Made by a program: the position numbers and the translations under genes
From: Eurosta solidaginis
Taxonomy: Eukaryota > Arthropoda > Insecta > Diptera > Tephritidae
Direction: 5' to 3'
Assembly: GCF_040869045.1 (NCBI RefSeq)
Contig: NC_090319.1
Span: 233,113,832-233,177,831 of the forward strand
DNA: 64,000 bases
Part shown: positions 22,122 through 32,898 of the stretch, piece after piece
Position numbering within the stretch: the stretch's first letter is position 1
How the letters are laid out: each line of letters starts with the position of its first letter
The notes under the pieces: model-generated
Databases searched by the model: none
Told to the model about the DNA's origin: nothing
Seen by the model: the letters and a program-made list of their open reading frames with translations, nothing else

Positions 22122-24511
22122 CGTCCGATAAGCACTTGCTATTCTTAAAGAAGCAAGTCGGTACGCTGCTAATATATATTTTTGATGGGTCTGTTTAGAT
22201 CCATACCACATTGGTGCTGCGTATAGCATTATTGAGCTGGTTACTGTGGACAATAGCTGACGTGTAGCTTCGCTCGGACCACCAACGTTAGGAATTATTC
22301 GCATAAGTGATCCATTAACCTTGGTTATTTTCTCCCCCACCGCTCTGAACTGCTCTTTGAAAGTTAACTTAGAGTCAATGTGCACTCCTAAGTATTTTAA
22401 GGAATCCTTTGAAGTGATTTGATGATCCCCGACAGTTAAGACTAACTCGTTCGCCGACAATTTGGAGCTTACTAATACCACTTCCGTCTTTTGACTAGCC
22501 AACTCCAGTCCCATATTGGTAAGCCATTCCTTTATCCTTGCTACGGCTTCATTACATAATGCTTGAAGCAGGTCCAGTTTCTTGGCCACTACTACCACTG
22601 CAATATCGTCAGCATATCCTACATCCTGTGCGGGTTTTCTGGTAGATCAATCTTTAGCACCCCGTCATACATTACATTCCAAAGCGTTGGACCGAGAACA
22701 GATCCCTGTGGGACGCCTCCTGTGATTTTGTACTCTTTTGCTCCTTGATCCGTGTCAAAAAGAAATACTCTGTCTTTAAGATAGCTTCCTATTATTCTGC
22801 GTAAGTAAGCTGGAGTGCCGAAGCTTTGCATCGCTGCCATTATCTGCATCCAGTTCGCAGTGTTAAAAGCATTCTTGATGTCCAAATAAATCAGTGCACA
22901 GAACTTCCTTTTATTTTGGCCTCCAAAGATAGCTTCTCTAGCTATATTGACGACTGTTTGTATTGCATCTACGGTGGATCTTGATTTACGTAATCCATAT
23001 TGACTATTCGATAAGCCACCTGGTCTTTCTAGAGTCAGCTGTAGGCGCTCACTAATTATACGCTCGAAAATCTTCCCTAGGGAATCCAGCATACAAAGTG
23101 GCCTATATGAGGATGGTTGGTCCGGCTGTTTACCACGTTTCAGCAATAGGACAAGTCTTTGCAGCTTCCACGGGCGAGGGTACACGCCTTCTTGCATACA
23201 GGCATTAAAAAGATCAGAAAATAATGTAGCCCTAGTTGTGATCGCGGCTATAAGGGCTATGTTTGGTACTTCGTCGGGTCCTGGGGATTTGTTATCAGCA
23301 ACTCTTTTTGCAGCGTCCAGGACCTCTTGCTCTGTAATTTGCGGAATTTCCGTACTTTCTAAATCCTCGCTTGGATAAGTCCAGCGATCTTGCGCCGGGA
23401 AAAGTGTTTCAACAATAATATTCATCCGCATCGGGCACGTAGGTTGCTGTGATATCGGTACTTTAACTTTGGCCATCACAGTTCTGTAGGCTGATCTCCA
23501 AGAATCTAGGTCGACATTATCCAGCAGTTCCCTAAAGCATAACTTCTTGCTCTTTTTAATGGCATTTTTAAGTGCCTTTCTTTGTGCGACATAGGTGCTG
23601 TGTAACTCCGCATATCGTGGTAATGAGCGTGCCCTCTGCGCTATTCTTCGTACTTTGTGACATTTTTTTCGCTCTTCCGCAATTTCGTCATTTCACCAAT
23701 ATACCGGAGTGCGCTGTGCTTTTCCGCGACTTCTGGGCACGCATCATCACATGCCATACATAGCAACTTAGTGATTTGAACCGACTGGTCTTCCGCATGC
23801 GATTCTCGTACTATGGCGTCCTTCCAGATAATGTCAAATATTTGTGGGTCGAAAAGGTGCTGTTTCCATTTCCTACTTTGTCGATGTCTTGCTGCTACCG
23901 TTCGTGGAGTTTCGAGCAGCTCTACGCTAATAGCTTTATGGTCGCTGTGTGTGTAGACGTTATGGACCATTTTGCTCGTCTTGCTATTTCGATGCTAGCG
24001 AAGGTGAGATCTATAATGGATCGTCTGGTACCTGTATCGAAGATATATATCCCTGATTCATTTAGGAGTTCTAGCCTCAAAGAAGTAAGGCTTTCGAGAA
24101 GAACTCTCCCTCTTTCGTTGGTTCGTCTACTTCCCTACACATATGACCATGCATTGAAGTCTCCACACACTAAAAGCGGGTGTTTACCTCGTGCTTCAAT
24201 GGTGATCCCATATATCATGTCTTCGAACTGGGCGATGGTCATGCTCGGAGGGGCATAGCAACTGAAGACGTATATACCGTTGATTTTTGCCCACGTGAAT
24301 CCTGCTACCGTTGGCGTCATATTTTCCTGTGGGAGAAATTTCCCTGGTGCCCAAATTGAGGCTTTCCCTGCCGAATCTGAGTACCAACCCTGCTCCTGGC
24401 GATTTTTGTATTGTTCAGAAAGTCATTGTCATATCCCCCTTCATAGACTGTTTGGGATAATAGCTCTTGGGCTGCCTCGCAATGGTTTAAATTGAGCGGC
24501 AATACCCTCAT
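22119..24511 (-). pseudogene. R1-like ORF2 main part (endonuclease and RT), copy B, broken
   Basis: It starts at 24511 (MRVLPLNLNHCEAAQELL). The endonuclease is in at least three frames (24511-24317, 24320-24135, 23970-23641). The pre-RT and RT run for 286 residues at 23479-22619, with SYRPLCMLDSLGKIFERII, LDIKNAFNTANW and GGVPQGSVLGPTLWNV. A shift at about 22615 separates the YADD region from the thumb (22598-22119). This copy keeps the RT stretch that copy C has lost and the endonuclease that copy A has lost. Confidence 0.88.
22122..22126. repeat. Copia target site duplication, right
   Basis: CGTCC, identical to 17556-17560. Confidence 0.9.
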
Positions 24512-25919
24512 GAGACAGTCATTTTGCTGCCCACTCGTTGTGGGAATTTAAAACTGCCTGCTGAATGTTGTCCCCCACATAGCGCGCATTTCGGTGCGTT
24601 TTCGCAACTTGCGCCTTATGACCTTCCTGGCCGCATTTCCTGCATAGGCTAAACCTATCTACAGTCTCCTTACATTTCTGAGCTATATGCCCGTAGCCCC
24701 AGCACCTATAACAGCGTTTCTCTTGCTTGAGCTCTCTTATTCGGCAGGAAACCCATTCTACCCGGATTCTTTGCGTATTAAGAACCGCCTTGGCATCATC
24801 CGCTGTAAGGCTTGTAAGTGCCGACTTTTTGCAGTTTTATGGCGGTCACATCTGGAAGTTTGATGTTGCATTGCTGGTGGAGGGCGTTGCAAATCTCCTC
24901 GGGCGTAGTAATCTCATAGAGATCTCTGCACTGTAGTGTGACCATTTGGGACTTTGTTATAACTTTAGCCGAGTCCTTTAGTCCCGCTTCAATTTCTGCT
25001 TGGTACGCGCTTGTTTTCCCATATTGCGATTTTTTCAGCTCTAGTAACAGCTCTCCTTTCGCCGTTCTTCTAATCGTTTTGACGTCATCACCCAGGGATT
25101 TTAATTCGTCGCATCTCCTCACTTTACGCAATACGTCGGCGTACGTCGCATCCCCCGCCTTGGAAATGATGATTGCATCCGGCCTAGCCTTAAGTGCTTT
25201 TTTCTTGCTCTTCTTTTTAGCTAACTGCCACTCTCCCCTCTTTTGGGCTGCAGTTTCTTCTTTCCGCTCTGTCTTCTCTTGTGTTTCTTGCCGTCGTTTG
25301 TGGCCACCCACGCGCCCTGGTAAGACGTCGTTTAGTGTAGTAGTGGGTTTTACCACGTTATTCTCCTTGGTCGAGTACGAATTATTCCTCTGTCGCTTTC
25401 CTGAGGGTGATGGACTTCTATCCTTGGCACATTCGCTTGCACGCAATTTATGTTCTAAATTCTTTACCTTTATGGCCGACTCAATGTACAGCACTTTTAT
25501 TACGGAGGCCAAGCACTTAATTTCCGCGTGTATATTATTACGCCCTATGAAGAACTGCATCAAGCCCTCAATCGCCTTGCCTAGCTTGGTCATCTTTTTT
25601 TCTCCAGGGGGTTTTGCTGATTTAACGCTGCTGACGCCTGCTTAATTAGCTCACTTATTGTTGGTGTGCCCGTTTGAGCCTTGCTGTCGGAGCTCTTTTT
25701 GCAAAGCTTCAGTGTAGCACCCGGCGACAACGCTCCTTGCTTGTTTTCGGCCTCCGCTCCTTTGGGTTTCGTTACCACTTGCAACGAATTGTTAAGGACC
25801 CCAGCCAATGGGCCACGCCCTTCTAGAGAGCGAGCTAGCTTCCTTCCTACGAATGGATTGAACGCCATTTCATTCTCCTGTGTTTGGTTTTTTATTTTAG
25901 TATTGTTGTTGCTCATCAT
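24508..25919 (-). pseudogene. R1-like ORF1 (gag-like), copy B, broken
   Basis: The start at 25919 (MMSNNNTKIKNQTQ) runs 109 residues, then a shift enters a 265-residue frame (25593-24796) with a Lys/Arg-rich middle (KRGEWQLAKKKSKKKALKA) and the conserved segment VTLQCRDLYEITTPEEICNA. The zinc-knuckle region (24540-24760) is present but out of frame. It is the same gene as 43157-43981 in copy D, which is in a better state. Confidence 0.85.
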
Positions 25920-26576
25920 TTATTTAATTGGGTCCCCACTTGAGGTCGCTATCTTGGTCCGAATGTGCGGTTATCTATATAGATCCCGTGGTTGTTTATG
26001 CGAAGGCAGGGAGGCCACGTGAAGGTTGACGCAGTCCCTCATGAAGACTGCGTTCAGAGCCAGATCAGTATTAATCGGGAGGATATGAACCGAACCTGCA
26101 CCGCCAACTTAATGATGACGGACTTTGAACGTACCCCATGTGCCAAGGTTTTAACGGGACGGAGACTAATAGGATATTAAACAGAAAGTCATTTTGACGG
26201 TGTGTCAAGCCGTGTACTGAGATTTCCGAATGCCCCATTCGCCAGCCCTTAACAAACATATCCAAGTCGTTGATTCCAGTATACCTTAATTAAGACTTTA
26301 CTGGGCTCAATCTTAATGTGACAATCACCTAAAATTTACAAAAATTTTTCCCTTTTTCCTGAGTGCGTATCCCACGTCGTATAGTTGCCTCCCTGAGGAT
26401 GCTTAATTCAGGGCGGCATCTACTCGCCCTGCCACTGGAGGTTCTCAGGGTGGTTTAGGACTTTTAAGCCAAATTCTCCTCACCAGCCGCTCTTGGTCGA
26501 GGGCTGCTTATTTGATATTCGCAGCTAACCTAATTAATAGGCCGTTCACTGTCCGCCAGCAGTGACCCCTTTGGCC
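25920..26576 (-). other. R1-like 5' untranslated region, copy B
   Basis: Conserved with copies A, C and D apart from a deletion of about 60 bp near 26395 and the loss of the terminal TGAGCTCACA. It abuts the T run of copy C at 26577. Confidence 0.7.
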
Positions 26577-26594
26577 TTTTTTTTTTTTTTTTTT
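26577..26594 (-). other. Poly(A) tail of R1-like copy C at the dimer junction
   Basis: Eighteen T on the plus strand form the 3' tail of copy C and join straight to the 5' end of copy B (GGCC). No target duplication or spacer lies between the two elements. Confidence 0.9.
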
Positions 26595-26779
26595 GCGGGG
26601 AGGCTGAAAAATACCTAATGCACCATAATTGCTACTAAAAAACAGCCCCGTTCTGGAACCGTCTCCCACCCCGGCGCCACTTTCGCATTACTTCAGGCTG
26701 GCGTTCCATATTTCTCATTTTTTAAGAGCCTACTGTTCTCCCTGCGTCCAGGTTCCCGCTATTTGCTCTGAGTGTTCAT

Positions 26780-29620
26780 TTAATCGCCACTGCTTCGCAT
26801 GCGCATTTCTCTGCGCTTCCTCTCAGCATCCATCAGGCGTGTCATTACTATAAATGCCATTTTGCTCACTGCTGTCCAGCACTCTTTCCTGTTGCACATA
26901 TGTGATACTAAATTTCTCGTGGTAGGTTCCTCCCCAAAGACTCCATGCAAGGTGAGTATTTCTTCGTGGAAACGGGGGCAGGGGAGCATGAAGTGTTCTG
27001 CGTTTTCTAACTCCGTGGTACACATTGGGCAATGAGGATCTTCCTCTATCCTACGCTTCCATAAATACTCTTTGAAACCGCCATGTCCACTCATTAACTG
27101 CGTGAGATGGTAGTTCAGTTCGCCGTGCTTCCGCTCATTCCATTGAGCTACATTCCAAACTAGTGTGAAAGTCCAACGCCATTTACTCGAGACCTCCCAC
27201 CGTTCTTGCCACTTAGCTATTGTTTGTGTCCTTGCTCTTTTCTTGTCTTCTTCAGATGGTCGCCATTTCGCTTGCCAGTAAGTCCACTGGGATTTTCCGG
27301 GTTAGAACCAGGATCGCGTCGTCGGACACCGTCCGATAAGCACTTGCTATTCTTAAAGAAGCAAGTCGGTACGCTGCTAATATATATTTTTGATGGGTCG
27401 GTTTAGATCCATACCACACTGGTGCTGCGTATAGCATTATTGAGCTGGTTACTGTGGACATTAGCTGACGTGTAGCTTCGCTCGGACCACCAATGTTAAG
27501 CATTATTCGCATAAGTGATCCATTAACTTTGGTAATTTTCTCCCCCACCGCTCTGAAGTGCTTTTTGAAAGTTAACTTAGAGTAAATGTGCACTCCTAAG
27601 TATTTTAAGGAATTTTTGGGGTGATTTGGTGATCCCCGACAGTTAAGACTAACTCGTTCGCCGACCGTTTGGAGCTTACTAATACCACTTCCGTCTTTTG
27701 GCTAGCCAACTCCAGTCCCGTATTGCTCAGCCATTCCTTTAATCTTGCTACGGCGTCATTACATAATGATTGAAGCAGGTCCAGTTTCCTGGCCACTACT
27801 ACCACTGCAATATCATCAGCATATCCCACAATTTGCGTGTTTTCTGGTAAATAAATCTTTGGCACCCCGTCACACATTACATTCCAAAGCGCTGGACCGA
27901 GAACAGATCCCTGTGGGACGCCTCCTGTGATTTGGTACTCTTTTGCTCCTTGATCCGTGTCAAAAAGAAGTAATCTGTCTTTAAGGTAGCTACCTATTAT
28001 TCTGCGTAGGTAAGCTGGAGTGCCGGAGTTTTTCAGCGCTGCCATTATCTGCATCCAGTTCGCAGTGTTAAAAGCATTCTTGATGTCGAACATAATCCGT
28101 GCACAGAACCTCCTTTTATTTTGGGCTCCATAGATAGCTTCGCTAGCTATATTGACGACTGTTTGTATTGCATCTACGGTGGATCTTGATTTGCGAAATC
28201 CATGTTGATAGGATGGTTGGTGCGGCTGTTTACCACGTTTCAGCAATAGGACAAATCTTTGTCGTTTCCACGGGCGAGGGAACACGCCTTCTTGCATACA
28301 GGCATTAAAAAGATCAGTAAATAATGTAGCCCTAGTTGTAATCGCGGCCTTAAGAGCTATGTTTGGTACTTCGTCGGGTCCTGGGGATTTGTTATCAGCA
28401 ACTCTTTTTGCAGCGTCCAGCACCTCTTGCTCTGTAATTTGCGGAATTTCCGAACTTTCTATATCCTCGCTTGGATAAACCCAGCGATCTTGCGCCGGGA
28501 AAATTGTTTCAACAATAATATTCATCAGTATCGGGCACGTAGGTTGCTGTGATATCGGTCCTTTAACTTTGGCCATCACAGTTCTGTAGGCTGATCCCCA
28601 AGGATCTAGGTCGACATTATCCAGCAGTTCCCTAAAGCATAACTTCTTGCTCTTTTTTATGGCATTTTTAAGTGCCTTTCTTCGTGCGACATAGGTGCTG
28701 TGTAGCTCCGCATATCGTGGTGATGAGCGTGCCCTCTGCGCTATTCTTCGTGCTTTGTGACATTTTCTACGCTCTTCCGCAATTTCGTCATTCCACCAAT
28801 ATACCGGAGTACGCTGTGTTTTTCCGCGACTTCTGGGCATGGCAGCATCACATGCCATACACAGCAACTTAGTGATTTGAACCGACTGGTCTTCCACGTG
28901 CGATTCTCGTACTATGGCGTCCTTCCAGATAATGTCAAATATTTGTGGGTCGAAAAGTTGCTGTTTCCATTTCCTACTTTGTCGATGTCTTGCTGCTACC
29001 GTTCGTGGAGTTTCGAGCAGCTCTACGCTAATAGCTTTATGGTCGCTGTGTATGTAGACGTTGCTTATGGACCATTTTGCTCGTCTTGCTATTTCGATGC
29101 TAGCGAAGGTGAGATCTATAACGGATCGTCTGGTACCTGTATCGAAAGTATATATCCCTGGTTCATTTAGGAGTTCTAGGCTCAAAGAAGGAAGGCTTTC
29201 GAGAAGAACTCTTCCTCTTTCGTTGGTTCGTCTACTTCCCCACACAGATGACCATGCATTGAAGTCTCCACACACTAAAAGCGGGTGTTTACCTCGTGCT
29301 TCAATGGTGATCCCGTATATCATATCTTCGAACTCGGCGATGGTCATGCTGGGAGGGGCATAGCAACTGAAGACGTATATACCGTTGATTTTTGCCCACG
29401 TCAATCCTGCTACCGTTGGCGTCATACTTTCCTGTGGAAGAAATTTCCCTGGTGCCCAAATTGAGGCTTTCCCTGCTGAATCTGAGAGCCAACCCTGCTC
29501 CTGGCGATTTTTGTATTGCTCAGACAGTACCACTATGTCACATCCTCCTTCATAGACTGTTTGGGATAATAGCTCTTGGGCTGCCTCGCAATGGTTTAAA
29601 TTGAGCTGCAGTACCCTCAT
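26780..29620 (-). pseudogene. R1-like ORF2 (endonuclease-RT), copy C, 671-residue open stretch then broken
   Basis: The start ATG at 29620 overlaps the ORF1 stop as ATGA. The endonuclease is complete over residues 1-220: LNLNHCEAAQELL, LSEQYKN, VCGDFNAWSS, TRRSVIDLTFAS and HSDHKAISVEL, with the N, E, D and H residues of the APE-type fold. RT follows with FDIKNAFNTANW, GGVPQGSVLGP and YADDIAVVV. About 37 residues of the RT fingers (between QPHQPS and YQHGFRKS) are missing in frame relative to copy B, so enzyme activity is unlikely. A shift at about 27600 leads to the thumb (27593-27252), and the C-terminal CPMCTTELENAEHFMLPCP motif ends at 26780. Confidence 0.92.
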
Positions 29621-31004
29621 GAGACAGTCATTTTGCTGCCCACTCGTTGTGGGAATTTAAAACTGACTGCTGAATGTTGTCCCCCACATTGCGCGCATTT
29701 CGGTGCGTTTTCGCAACTTGCCGCCTTATGACCTTCCTGGCCGCATTTCCTGCATAGGCTAGACCTATCTACAGTCTCCTTACATTTCTGAGCTATATGC
29801 CCGTAGCCCCAGCACCTATAACAGCGTTTCTCTTGCTTGAGCTCTCGAATTCGGCAGGAAACCCATCCCACCCGGATTCTTTGCGTATTAAGAACCGCCT
29901 TGGCATCATCCGCTGTAAGGCTTATAAGTGCCGACTTCGTGTCATTTTACCCTGTGCGTATGCTTTTTATGGCAGTCACATCTGGAAGTTTGATGTTGCG
30001 TTGCTGGTGGAGGGCGTTGCAAATCTCCTCTGGCGTCGTTATCTCATCGAGATCTCTGCACTGTAGTGTGACCATTTGGGACTTTGTTATAACTTTATCC
30101 GAGTCCTTTAGTCCCGCTTCAATTTCTGCTTGGTACGCGCTTGTTTTCCCATTTTGCGATTTTTGCAGCTCTAGTAACAGCTCTCCTTTCGCCGTTCTTC
30201 TAATCGTTTTGACGTTCTCACTTTACGCAATATGTCGGCGTACGTCGCATCCCCCGCCTTGGAATTGATGATTGCATCCGGCCTAGCCCTAAGTGCTTTT
30301 TTCTTGCTCTTCTTTTTAGCTAACTGCCACTCTCCCGTCTTTTGGGCTGCAGTTTCCTCTTTCTGCTCCGTCTTCTCTTGCGTTTCTTACCGTCGTTTGT
30401 GACCACCCACGTGCCCTAGCAAGACGTCTTTTAGTGTAGTAGTGGGTTTTACTACGTTGTTCTCCTTGGTCGAGTACGAGTTATTCCTCGATCGCTTTCC
30501 TGGGGGTGATGGACTTCTATCCTTGGCACATTCGCTTGCACGCAATTTATGTTCTAAATTCTTTACCTCTAGGGCCGACTCGATGTACAGTACTTTTATT
30601 ACGGAGGCCAAGCGCTTGATTTCCGCGTGTATGAAGAACTGCATCAAGTCCTAAATCGCTTTGCCTAGCTTGGTCATCTTTTTTTCTCCAGGGGGGTTTT
30701 GCTGATTTAAAGCAGCTGACGCCTGCTTAATTAGCTCACTTAATAATGGTGTGCCCGTTTGAGCCTTGCTGTCGGAGTTCTTTTTGCAAAGCTTCGGTGT
30801 AGCACCCGGCGACAACGCTCCTAGCTTGCTTTCGTCCTCCGCTCCTTTGGGGCTCGTTACCACTTGCAACGAATTGTTAAGGCCCGCAGCCGATAGGCCA
30901 CGCCCTTCTGGAGAGCGAGCTAGCTTCGTTCCTACGAATGGATTGAACGCCATTTCATTCTCCTGTGTTTGGTTTTTTATTTTAGTATTGTTGTTGCTCA
31001 TCAT
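29617..31004 (-). pseudogene. R1-like ORF1 (gag-like), copy C, broken
   Basis: It starts at 31004 and is open for 117 residues, with further segments in other frames (30647-30387, about 30268-29880). The C-terminal 84 residues (29871-29617) hold zinc knuckles CYRCWGYGHIAQKC and CRKCGQEGHKAASC plus a third motif, CAQCGGQHSAVSF, in which the final cysteine is replaced. A deletion near 30215 removes about 40 bp. The TGA stop overlaps the ORF2 ATG. Confidence 0.87.
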
Positions 31005-31720
31005 TTATTTAATTGGGTGCGCACTTGAGGCCGCTATCTTGGTCCGAGTGTGCAGTTACCTATATAGATCCCGTGGCTGTCTATGCGAAGGCAGGGAGGC
31101 CACGTGAAGGTTGACGCAGTCCCTCATAAAGACTGCGTTCAGAGCCAGATCAGTATTAATCGGGAGGATCTCAACCGAACCTGCACCACTAACTTAATGA
31201 TGACGGACTGTGAACGTACCCCCAGGCCTGCCAAGGTTTTAACGGGACGGAGACGAATGGAACATTAACCGGAAAGTCATTTCGACGGTGTGTCAAGCCG
31301 TGTACTGAGATTTCCGAATGCCACATTCGCCAGCCCTTAGCAAACCTATCCGAGTCGTTGATTCCAATTTACCTTAATTAAGACCTTACTGGGCTTAGTC
31401 TTAATGTGACAATCACCTTAAATTTACAAAAAATTTACCCTTTTTACCTTCCTGAGTGTGTATCCCACGTCGTATAGTTGCCTCCCTATATTGGGTAGGT
31501 ATTCACCCGAAGCAACCCCGTACTAGGCTGTGTATGCTTAATTCAGCGCGGCATCTACTCGCCCTGCCACTGGAGGTTATCAGGGTACTTTAGGCCTTTT
31601 AAGCCAAACCCTCCTACCAGCCGCTCTTGGTCGAGGGCTGCTTATTTGATATTCGCAGCTAACCTAATTAATAGGCCGTTCACTGTCCGCCAGCAGTGAC
31701 CCCCTTGGCCTGAGCTCACA
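31005..31720 (-). other. R1-like 5' untranslated region, copy C
   Basis: Full-length 5'UTR ending TGAGCTCACA before the target duplication. It is non-coding. Confidence 0.7.
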
Positions 31721-31735
31721 ACTTAGACAATATCT
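31721..31735. repeat. Target site duplication, right side of R1-like dimer B+C
   Basis: ACTTAGACAATATCT. Confidence 0.9.
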
Positions 31736-32887
31736 ATATTTAATCCATACTAGGTAACCCTCTGTGGTTAAGACTAACTAACTTTTCCGTTTTTTTTTTT
31801 TTTTCAAATTAGCATACGTTTTGACCTAGTCATATAAAATGTGTCTAGTTATAAGTGAAAGTTTAATTATAAAACAAAAAGAGAAAACATGTGCTAAACA
31901 AGTTTTCTGTTACGTTTCAACTTTTATAAAACAAAATTATCTTACCAAAAATTGAATAGGTGATAAATATGTGTAAATACAGATATAAAAGAAGCAAAAA
32001 TACCAAACCCTATTAAACAATACTTATATATAATGGGGATTAAAAGCAGAAAATAATGTGCACACTTGAAATTGTAGGTGTGAGCTGTACATAACTGTGC
32101 TGAAGCTAGAAAATCCCTGGTTTCAACTTTAAGGTGAAGTATATCTATTTTTATTAATATTTTTAGACTTTTCCTTGAAATATTTTTTTTTCTGTTTTAT
32201 TTGTGTGATAATTATTTTAGTTTATCTCAATTTATTTTATTTTATTTTAGTTCATATGGTATTTGAACCTTTAGTTGATTTTACTGTAGTTTATGTTAGT
32301 TTATCTGAATAGTGCTATCACTCCATTATCTTACTATATTTTATTTTATTTTACTATGCTTTAATTTAGATTTTCAGATCAATTGCAAAAAAACTAGAAG
32401 TTCAAAATAACGTCTTCATGGAAGTTTATTAACAACTTCCCTGATCGATGAGTCATATGTGACTTATAATAGCGTATTTGAATGAGTTCATGAGTCACAT
32501 GTGACTCATTTCTTTATACAACTTAAAGACGCTTTCTTGGTACGAACGTGTCGTTATATGTATTTGTGAATTCTATGTGAGCGTATATCAAGATACCCGA
32601 ACTTTAGGAAAGTGAAAGAAAATTTCGAAAAATTTTTTCTTTTTTTTTTTCTAATACCTTTTTATCATTTTCTTCAATTTTTGGTTATACTTCTAACTTC
32701 AATTAAACAAAAGAGCGAGCTTATACACGCTTTCGACATTTAAATATCATTTTGCCGTTATTTTGATTCGCAAACTTAAATTATTTCTTATAGTCCTATA
32801 TGTTCACCTGGGACTCATTGAACGTGGTAAACAAGATTGGTTTTGCTACGTTCCTGAGTCACATTTGAATCACTAAATAGAATAGCC
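31736..32887. repeat. AT-rich segment of the tandem unit, copy 2 (left of Loa insertion)
   Basis: Equivalent of 5706-6820. No gene. The TGAGTCA palindromes lie at 32448-32467 (right arm mutated to TGACTTAT) and 32490-32509. Confidence 0.8.
32490..32509. promoter_or_regulatory. Perfect 20-bp TGAGTCA palindrome, unit 2
   Basis: ATGAGTCACATGTGACTCAT is its own reverse complement. It is the only perfect version of the six sites in the window. Confidence 0.5.
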
Positions 32888-32898
32888 AAAATAAGGTA
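32888..32898. repeat. Target site duplication, 3' side of Loa-like fragment
   Basis: AAAATAAGGTA, repeated at 35015-35025. The uninterrupted site AAAATAAGGTAAATATATG is present at about 6828 and 46260 in the other units. Confidence 0.9.

Larger units (their letters stand above)
16753..26576 (-). mobile_element. R1-clade non-LTR retrotransposon, copy B (dimer downstream member, split by copia)
   Basis: Minus strand. The poly(A) tail appears as a T run near 16755-16767. The element is interrupted at 17560/22122 by a copia retrotransposon flanked by CGTCC. Its 5' end (26576) lacks the last 10 bases seen in copies A, C and D and is joined directly to the poly(A) tail of copy C with no target duplication between them. 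ORF1 and ORF2 are broken by frameshifts. Confidence 0.88.
26577..31720 (-). mobile_element. R1-clade non-LTR retrotransposon, copy C (dimer upstream member)
   Basis: It is the best-preserved ORF2 of the four. It runs from its poly(A) tail at 26577 to its 5' end at 31720, followed by target duplication 31721-31735. ORF1 is broken; ORF2 has a long open stretch with an in-frame deletion in RT, a frameshift at about 27600 and a deletion of about 36 bp near 27258. The 3'UTR is about 185 bp (26595-26779). Confidence 0.92.

Noticed and set aside
16753..31720. Telomere made of R1-like elements
   Set aside because: The dimer is inside a unit with identical flanks on both sides and there is no chromosome end or TTAGG-type repeat; at most the joining mechanism is similar.
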